A stretch of DNA of 64,000 nucleotides. Source: Glaciihabitans sp. INWT7 (lineage in GTDB: Bacteria; Actinomycetota; Actinomycetes; Actinomycetales; Microbacteriaceae). This document shows positions 58,980 to 64,000 of this stretch, piece after piece. Within the stretch, counting starts at the first letter, position 1, and every line of letters begins with the position of its first letter. The position numbers and the translations under genes are program-made. Under the pieces are notes generated by a model. It made no database searches, was not told the origin of the DNA, and saw only the letters and a program-made list of their open reading frames with translations. The stretch covers positions 2,050,419-2,114,418 of the forward strand of contig NZ_CP043653.1 in NCBI RefSeq assembly GCF_014217685.1. Direction: 5' to 3'.

Positions 58980-59498
58980 TCAGTCCCCGGCGAGGATGCT
59001 CGTGCGTTCCGCGAGATAGGACTCGAGCTTCGCGAGTCCCTGATCGCCTTCACCGGCCACCCAGCGCACCATGACCGTGTCACCGCGCAGCGACAGCGGT
59101 CCGGTCTCGGCGCGCAAGCTCGCGGCATCCAGGGCGATCTCCGTCACGTCGAAGTTCACGGTGTCGCCGAGCGCGAAACCACCGCGGGTCGCGGCGACCC
59201 GCAATTCCCGCCGATGCAGCGCTTCGGCGTTCATGTACACGGTCTCGTGGGTCAACTCGATGGCGCGCGTGATGCCTCCGACGGCGAACAGCCGGCAGTC
59301 CCGGTCGAGAAGCAGCACGCCGAGCCGCCAGGCGCGCCCGACGCCGTCCATCACCGCCGGCCGCGGGATGAAGCCGATGCGCCGTGCCGGGCGGAGAGTG
59401 GCGATCGCCTCGTCCCCGATACCCATCGCCTCGAGCCGCTCGATCGTCTTCGCGAGCACCGCCCGGAGATCGGAGCTGATCTCATCCGCATCGGTCAT
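58980..59498 (-). CDS. Conserved hypothetical protein
   Basis: A 172-residue soluble protein of unknown function. The N-terminal helix LRAVLAKTIERLEAMGIGDE is followed by LRPARRIGFIPRPAVM and a beta-rich second half (VGGITRAIELTHETVYMNAE, LSLRGDTVMVRWVAGEGDQG). I recognise no catalytic motif. ATG at 59498 begins a plausible N-terminus; the same frame is open further upstream only as noise. It lies downstream of the anti-sigma gene on the same strand. Confidence 0.65.
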   Translation of the reverse strand: MTDADEISSDLRAVLAKTIERLEAMGIGDEAIATLRPARRIGFIPRPAVMDGVGRAWRLGVLLLDRDCRLFAVGGITRAIELTHETVYMNAEALHRRELRVAATRGGFALGDTVNFDVTEIALDAASLRAETGPLSLRGDTVMVRWVAGEGDQGLAKLESYLAERTSILAGD

Positions 59499-59545
59499 GC
59501 TGCCAGTATGCCTCGCCGACCCTGAGCCGGATGTCGATGGCCGCC

Positions 59546-60256
59546 TCAGGGGCTCCCCGAAAGCAGTACCCGCCCATCCGAACCCGATCGGATGTCGACG
59601 GAGCTGATGTCGGCGACCGCGAGGCTCGTGGTGCCAGCGGGTTCGACGGTGCTGCCCGGGGTGGCCGTCCACGTCGCCACCTGCATGGACCGCCCGGATG
59701 CATCCGTCACGAACATCGCATAGCCCGCACCCTCGCCCCTGCTGTACCCGGGAGGGGTGCTCGCCGTGGCGTCGTACCGGCAGTTCAATTCGAGGCGCGT
59801 GCCCCAACCCTCCGGCACCAGTTTCACGTCGGCATACAGCGGACTCGATTCCACCGGCGTGAGCACGACGGATATCGCAGACGCGCTGCCCGTCGAGGTG
59901 ACAGCGGGAGGCGTGGGAAGGATGAGTGGAACCGCGAGGACGATCGCGGCTGCGGTGGCGGCAGCAGCGAGGATGCTGCCGACGACGAGAGCGCGCGATC
60001 GACGACGACGGCGCGCGACGGACCGCACCAACCGCGGAAGAAGCGTCTGCGGAACGGGGAGCGGAGACCTCTCGCTCATCTCGACCTCGCCGACCGGAAC
60101 CTTGGCAAGCAGACCAGGGAGCCCGGCGAGCTCCGCGACAGCGGCGGAGCATTCGGCACAGCCCGCCAGGTGGCGTTCGAACTCGCGCCGGTCGGTTGCG
60201 GCCAGTGCGCCGAGCACATACGCGGCATCCCAGTCGGAGTAGGCATCGGTCGTCAT
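59546..60256 (-). CDS. Anti-sigma factor, RskA-like zinc-finger type
   Basis: A 236-residue single-pass membrane protein. The N-terminal cytoplasmic zinc-type motif H29-x3-C33-x2-C36 (RHLAGCAECSAAV) binds the sigma factor. A basic RRRRRSR stretch precedes the TM segment (about 88-112), and the external ~120 residues form the RskA C-terminal domain. It overlaps the sigma gene by 4 bases. It would hold the ECF sigma inactive until proteolysis releases it. Confidence 0.9.
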   Translation of the reverse strand: MTTDAYSDWDAAYVLGALAATDRREFERHLAGCAECSAAVAELAGLPGLLAKVPVGEVEMSERSPLPVPQTLLPRLVRSVARRRRRSRALVVGSILAAAATAAAIVLAVPLILPTPPAVTSTGSASAISVVLTPVESSPLYADVKLVPEGWGTRLELNCRYDATASTPPGYSRGEGAGYAMFVTDASGRSMQVATWTATPGSTVEPAGTTSLAVADISSVDIRSGSDGRVLLSGSP

Positions 60257-60759
60257 TGGGTCACCCCCCGTTCCTGCAGGGCCAGCCGGAGGGCACGGAG
60301 CGCGTAGTGCAACCGCGACTTGACGGTGCCCTCCGGGATCTCCAACGCCCGGGCTGTCTCCGCGGTCGACTGTCCGAGGTAGTACGCGTGAATCACAACG
60401 AGCCGGTGATCCGTCGACAGGGTTGTCAGGGCATCCGACACCAGCCAGGCATCCAGCAGCGCATCGGTGTCGTCATCGGCCGGGCGTTCGGGGAGCTGTT
60501 CCGAGGCGATCTCGTGCCGCGCGTGGGCGCTTCGCCGGTCGTCGATCACGAGATTGCGCGCCACAGTGAACAGCCACGAGCGCGCCGAGTGATCACTCTG
60601 GTCCAGTACCTGCGGGCGACGCCAGGCCCGCATCAGGGTCTCCTGCACCACGTCTTCGGCGAAGTGTCGGTCACCGGTGAGCCAGACCACATACCGCCAG
60701 AGGGCGGGCGCGTGCTCGTCATGAAGCGTGCGTAGCAGTTGCGCCTGTTCGTCGACCAT
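60253..60759 (-). CDS. ECF RNA polymerase sigma factor (SigK/SigL-like)
   Basis: A 168-residue sigma-70 family factor. Region 2 covers about residues 10-78 (DRHFAEDVVQETLMRAWRRP and RSWLFTVARNLVIDDRR) and region 4 about 112-160 (YYLGQSTAETARALEIPEGT then VKSRLHYALRALR). The AGGAGGG site is spaced correctly for ATG at 60759 rather than the GTG two codons earlier. Its promoter (60779-60806) matches that of the divergent Rieske gene, which implies autoregulation. Confidence 0.92.
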   Translation of the reverse strand: MVDEQAQLLRTLHDEHAPALWRYVVWLTGDRHFAEDVVQETLMRAWRRPQVLDQSDHSARSWLFTVARNLVIDDRRSAHARHEIASEQLPERPADDDTDALLDAWLVSDALTTLSTDHRLVVIHAYYLGQSTAETARALEIPEGTVKSRLHYALRALRLALQERGVTQ

Positions 60760-60778
60760 CGTCACCCTCCTGCTGGTT

Positions 60779-60806
60779 ACAACGTAGTCCGGGGCCTCTC
60801 GGTTCA
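60779..60806 (-). promoter_or_regulatory. ECF-type promoter of the sigma/anti-sigma operon
   Basis: On the minus strand, TGAACC (60801-60806) and CGTTGT (60779-60784) are separated by 16 bases. This is a classic ECF arrangement of GGAAC-like -35 and CGTT-like -10. The ATG lies ~20 bases downstream. Confidence 0.65.
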
Positions 60807-60819
60807 TTCCCAGCCGAAT

Positions 60820-60847
60820 TGAACCGAAACGGGCTCGCATTCGTGCA
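60820..60847 (+). promoter_or_regulatory. ECF-type promoter of the Rieske/DUF2231 operon
   Basis: TGAACC (60820-60825), a 16-base spacer and CGTGCA (60842-60847) mirror the divergent sigma promoter. The ATG at 60904 lies 56 bases downstream of the -10 element. Confidence 0.6.
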
Positions 60848-60903
60848 TTCAGGTGACAGGCTTTCCACGTCGCTCTCCACTCATCCCCCGGAGGAATCAG
60901 CTC

Positions 60904-61353
60904 ATGACTGCATCACCGTCTCTCACCCGTCGCGCCCTGATCAGCGCCGGCAGCGCCACCGTCGTCGGAGCGGGGGCCCTCGCTCTCGCGGCATGCAGTT
61001 CGCCCGCCCCGAGTGGCAGTGGAAGCAGATCCGGCACCTCTACCGGTGCGAAGATCGCCGCGGGGACTGAGGTCGCGAAGGTGGCGGACATCCCGGTCGG
61101 TGGCACGAAATCGGCCAAGATCGGCGATGCACCGGTGCTGCTCTCCCAGATCACTGCAGGCACGGTCATGTGCTTCAGCGCGATCTGCCCTCATCAGGGC
61201 TGCACGGTGGGAGCCGCGGCGAAGGAATTCGACTGCCCCTGCCACGGATCCCAGTTCAATGCGGAGACCGGCGCCGTGCTCAACGGTCCCGCACAGACCG
61301 GCCTCACCGCCATCCCCGTGAAGGTCTCCGGGGATTCGGTGGTCATCGCCTGA
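60904..61353 (+). CDS. Rieske [2Fe-2S] lipoprotein
   Basis: A 149-residue secreted iron-sulfur protein. The N-terminus has twin Arg (R9-R10) before a hydrophobic stretch and a lipobox ALAAC with C31, which suggests export, possibly by Tat, and lipid anchoring. The cluster ligands are C95 and H97 in ICPHQGC, and C111 and H114 in CPCHGSQF. C100 and C113 provide the usual disulfide. It is an electron carrier on the outer membrane face. GGAGGAA precedes the ATG. It is coupled to a DUF2231 membrane protein and shares an ECF promoter motif with the sigma gene. Confidence 0.92.
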   Translation: MTASPSLTRRALISAGSATVVGAGALALAACSSPAPSGSGSRSGTSTGAKIAAGTEVAKVADIPVGGTKSAKIGDAPVLLSQITAGTVMCFSAICPHQGCTVGAAAKEFDCPCHGSQFNAETGAVLNGPAQTGLTAIPVKVSGDSVVIA

Positions 61354-61859
61354 TGGACTACGAATTCAACGGGCTGCCCGTCCATGTGCTGCTGGTGCAC
61401 TTCGTCGTCATCGTCGTGCCCCTTGCGGCGCTCTGCACGGTTCTCGCCGCGTTCTGGCCCGCCGCCCGCCGGCGCCTCGGGGTAGTGACGCCGATCATCG
61501 CTCTCGCGGCGTTGATCTCCGTGCCGATCACCACCGAAGCCGGCGAATGGCTGCAGGAGCGGGTCGGGCGAACCGATCTCGTCGCGGCGCATGCGGCGAT
61601 CGGCAAGACCCTGCTTCCGTGGGCCGCCGCGACCTTCCTCTTCGCCGCGATCCAGTGGTTCTGGTTCCGCTTCGTCACGGCTCCGGATGCGAAGTTCGCC
61701 GCCCGGGTGCCCGGCAAGACCGCGCGACTCGTCATCACCGTCGCGCTCGCGGTGATCGTCGTGGTGCTCGCCGTCGGTTCGGTGGTCACCGTGGTGCAGA
61801 TCGGCGAGTCCGGCGCGCGGGCGATCTGGACGGGTTCGTTCACCCAGAATCCGAAATAG
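61353..61859 (+). CDS. DUF2231 membrane protein
   Basis: A 168-residue protein with four membrane helices. GLPVHVLLVHFVVIVVPLAA near 7 includes the two His residues typical of DUF2231, and AAHAAIGKTLLPWAA near 79 holds another. Paired membrane histidines suggest haem or quinone binding, so it could accept electrons from, or donate to, the Rieske protein, whose stop overlaps its start by one base. Confidence 0.85.
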   Translation: MDYEFNGLPVHVLLVHFVVIVVPLAALCTVLAAFWPAARRRLGVVTPIIALAALISVPITTEAGEWLQERVGRTDLVAAHAAIGKTLLPWAAATFLFAAIQWFWFRFVTAPDAKFAARVPGKTARLVITVALAVIVVVLAVGSVVTVVQIGESGARAIWTGSFTQNPK

Positions 61860-61879
61860 CGCGGCAGCCGCGGTAGACC

Positions 61880-62359
61880 TCAGCGGCGGGTGAAGACCGG
61901 CGGCTCCTCCACATATGGCTTCCACGCGGCGCGCTCCTTCGGGCTCAACCGTCGTGGCTTCATCGTCTGCGAGTCGCAGAGCACCACACGGGTGGCGGCC
62001 CTGGCGTACAGCTCGGCTGGTTCGGCTCCGATCGGCGACCGGATCTCGTAGCAGACGTCGAGATCCGCCCCGCCGAGGCGACCGATCCACACCTGGATGT
62101 CGAGCGGGCTCCGGCGGTAGTCGATGGTCGCGAGGTACTCGATCTCGGTGCGCGCGATGATGCTCAGCGTCGGTGACCCGAGCCGCGCATCCAGCACAGC
62201 GCTCGGCGGCGTGCCCGCGCGCTCAGCCTCGTCATCGGGCATCCACAGCGCCTGAACTCGGGCCTCTTCGAGCAGCCGCAGGATCTCGACGTTGTTCACG
62301 TGCCCGTAGGCATCGAGGTCGCCCCACCGCAGCACCGTCGGGATGTGCAGCCGCGCCAC
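61880..62359 (-). CDS. Acyl-CoA thioesterase, 4HBT family
   Basis: A 159-residue hot-dog thioesterase of the 4-hydroxybenzoyl-CoA/YbgC type. The motif LRWGDLDAYGHVNNVEILRL (near residue 9) contains the catalytic-region Asp and the His-Val-Asn-Asn. RTEIEYLATIDYRRSPLDI near 72 is the second conserved strand. GTG at 62359 lies 5 bases after the ettA stop, so the two are one unit. The substrate is unknown. Confidence 0.85.
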   Translation of the reverse strand: MARLHIPTVLRWGDLDAYGHVNNVEILRLLEEARVQALWMPDDEAERAGTPPSAVLDARLGSPTLSIIARTEIEYLATIDYRRSPLDIQVWIGRLGGADLDVCYEIRSPIGAEPAELYARAATRVVLCDSQTMKPRRLSPKERAAWKPYVEEPPVFTRR

Positions 62360-62364
62360 GAGCG

Positions 62365-64000
62365 TCAGTCCCTGGTGAGTTTGCGGTAGGCAGAGCGGTT
62401 CGGCTTCGCCGCATCCGGTCCGAGTCGCGCGATCTTGTTCTCTTCGTAGGACTCGAAGTTGCCCTCGAACCAGTGCCAGTTGCCCGGGTTCTCTTCCGTG
62501 CCCTCGTAGGCGAGGATGTGGGTCGCGATGCGGTCGAGGAACCACCGATCGTGAGTGATGACCACGGCGCAGCCGGGAAACTCGAGCAGCGCGTTCTCCA
62601 GGCTGCCGAGGGTCTCCACGTCCAGGTCGTTCGTCGGTTCGTCGAGCAGCAGCAGGTTGCCGCCCTGCTTGAGGGTGAGCGCGAGGTTGAGGCGGTTGCG
62701 CTCTCCACCGGAGAGCACCCCCGCCTTCTTCTGCTGGTCTGGACCCTTGAAGCCGAACTGGGAGACGTAGCCGCGGCTCGGGATCTCGGTCTTGCCCACC
62801 TGGATGTAGTCCTGCCCGTCGGACACGACCTCCCAGAGCGTCTTGGTCGGGTCGATGCCGCCACGATCCTGGTCGACGTAGGAGATGTCGACGGTGTCGC
62901 CGATCTTCAGGTCGCCCCCGTCGAGGGACTCGAGCCCCGTGATGGTCTTGAACAGCGTGGTCTTTCCCACCCCGTTCGGGCCGATCACACCGACGATGCC
63001 GTTGCGGGGAAGCGTGAAGCTCAGCCCGTCGATGAGCACCCGGCCGTCGAAGCCCTTCTCCAGTCGCTTCGCGTCGATCACCTGGGCGCCGAGACGCGGA
63101 CCGATCGGGATGACCAGCTCTTCGAAATCGAGCTTGCGGGTCTTCTCGGCCTCACTCGCCATCTCTTCGTAACGCGCGAGGCGTGCCTTCGACTTCACCT
63201 GGCGACCCTTGGCGTTGCTTCGCACCCACTCGAGCTCGCTCGACAGGCGCTTGGCGAGCTTGGCGTCCTTCTTGCCCTGCACTTCGAGGCGCGCGCCCTT
63301 CTTCTCGAGGTAGGTCGAGTAGTTGCCCTCGTAGGGGTAGAGGTGACCGCGGTCGACCTCGGCGATCCATTCGGCAACGTGGTCGAGGAAGTACCGGTCG
63401 TGAGTGACGGCGAGGACGGCGCCGTGATACTGCGCGAGGTGCTGCTCGAGCCACAGGACGCTCTCGGCATCGAGGTGGTTGGTGGGCTCATCGAGCAGCA
63501 ACAGGTCCGGCTTCTGCAACAGAAGCTTGGTGAGCGCGACACGGCGCTTCTCTCCACCGGACAGATTCGCGACGGTGGCGTCTCCGGGCGGCGTGCGCAG
63601 GGCATCCATCGCCTGCTCGAGCTGAGAGTCGAGGTCCCACGCGTCGGCCGCATCGATGGCCTCCTGCAGAACGCCCATCTCGGCGAGCAGCGAGTCGAAG
63701 TCGGCATCCGGATCCGCCATCGCGGCGGAGACCTCGTTGAAGCGGTCGACCTTCGCCTTGATCTCGCCGACACCCTCCTGCACGTTCTCGAGCACTGTCT
63801 TGGTCTCGTCGAGCTCCGGCTCCTGCATCAGGATGCCGACGCTGTAGCCGGGGCTTAGTCGCGCTTCCCCGTTGGACGGGGTGTCGAGTCCCGCCATGAT
63901 CTTGAGGATCGTGGACTTGCCCGCGCCGTTCGGCCCGACCACGCCGATCTTGGCGCCGGGGAAGAACGACATCGTGACGTCGTCGAGGATGAGCTTGTCG
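62365..64000 (-). CDS. ettA: Energy-dependent translational throttle protein EttA (5' partial)
   Basis: An ABC-F ATPase that binds the ribosomal E site and gates translation by energy state. About 540 residues are visible. The start lies beyond the right edge, since the frame stays open past the internal Met at 63972. Two ABC cassettes are present: GPNGAGKST and LSGGEKRRVALTKLLL with LLLLDEPTNHLDAES, then GPNGVGKTT and LSGGERNRLNLALTL with LLLLDEPTNDLDVE. The Arg/Lys-rich P-site interaction linker lies between (ARLARYEEMASEAEKTRKLD). The C-terminus FEGNFESYEENK is standard for EttA. Confidence 0.95.
   Translation of the reverse strand, partial: DKLILDDVTMSFFPGAKIGVVGPNGAGKSTILKIMAGLDTPSNGEARLSPGYSVGILMQEPELDETKTVLENVQEGVGEIKAKVDRFNEVSAAMADPDADFDSLLAEMGVLQEAIDAADAWDLDSQLEQAMDALRTPPGDATVANLSGGEKRRVALTKLLLQKPDLLLLDEPTNHLDAESVLWLEQHLAQYHGAVLAVTHDRYFLDHVAEWIAEVDRGHLYPYEGNYSTYLEKKGARLEVQGKKDAKLAKRLSSELEWVRSNAKGRQVKSKARLARYEEMASEAEKTRKLDFEELVIPIGPRLGAQVIDAKRLEKGFDGRVLIDGLSFTLPRNGIVGVIGPNGVGKTTLFKTITGLESLDGGDLKIGDTVDISYVDQDRGGIDPTKTLWEVVSDGQDYIQVGKTEIPSRGYVSQFGFKGPDQQKKAGVLSGGERNRLNLALTLKQGGNLLLLDEPTNDLDVETLGSLENALLEFPGCAVVITHDRWFLDRIATHILAYEGTEENPGNWHWFEGNFESYEENKIARLGPDAAKPNRSAYRKLTRD

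Noticed and set aside
1-64000. tRNA, rRNA, riboswitch, integrase or transposase genes
   Set aside because: I looked for their characteristic sequences and found none. Intergenic gaps are short and hold only the boxes, hairpins and repeats listed.

Overview
The window is a gene-dense stretch of a high-GC actinobacterial chromosome. Almost every reading frame carries strong third-position G/C bias. Several families are typical of Micrococcales, and I infer the family Microbacteriaceae: a mycothiol-dependent Rv2466c-type protein, a TIGR03086 protein, a SCO7613-type giant membrane protein, an RskA-type anti-sigma factor, a DUF2510 protein and truncated haemoglobin O. I cannot name the species. 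I see no tRNA, rRNA, CRISPR array, transposase or prophage. The only genes cut by the window edges are the ABC substrate-binding protein at the left and ettA at the right. No stretch longer than about 300 bases lacks a gene.

Layout. 1-11 kb is an envelope block: PAP2 phosphatase, DoxX, DEAD-box helicase, an OmpR-type two-component system, a COG4705 membrane protein, DedA, and the start of a cell-wall polymer locus. A box around TTCTTAGA lies upstream of six transcription units here. It probably marks the regulon of the two-component system at 4765-6458. 8-16 kb holds two paralogous CDP-glycerol glycerophosphotransferase/GT4 fusion proteins, a GT-C glycosyltransferase with a small membrane ORF, and a coupled pair formed by a two-TM protein and a heliorhodopsin. 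The heliorhodopsin has no lysine at all, so the retinal Schiff-base residue is missing. 16.4-23.9 kb is a tightly overlapping valine/isobutyryl-CoA catabolic operon read leftwards. It includes a hydrolytic-type aldehyde dehydrogenase and a CaiB CoA-transferase, and a doubled palindromic operator precedes it.

24-36 kb holds a MOSC protein, a pentapeptide-like protein, a 1358-residue membrane protein, a DUF2510 protein beside a LuxR-type two-component system, and an amine/amide catabolic cluster. That cluster contains a cyclase-family hydrolase, a ureohydrolase and an XRE-cupin regulator, divergent from an NCS1 permease and a SnoaL protein. 36-43 kb is a leftward run: amidohydrolase, PaiB-like protein, Nei glycosylase, RpiB, cupin, TIGR03086 protein, amine oxidase and a DsbA-like nitroreductase. 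43-51 kb reads rightward: a conserved hypothetical, aminopeptidase N, an ABC exporter pair, MscS coupled to haemoglobin O, and a fatty-acid desaturase.

51-54 kb is an acyl-CoA dehydrogenase/MaoC/CitE triad controlled by a divergent TetR gene, similar in composition to the mycobacterial leucine operon. 54-64 kb holds a flavoprotein dehydrogenase, a deazaflavin-type reductase, a NUDIX hydrolase, thioesterases, an ECF sigma/anti-sigma pair divergent from a Rieske lipoprotein and DUF2231 protein with matching promoters, and ettA. Short 9-18 bp tandem duplications recur at gene edges and inside linkers across the whole window.
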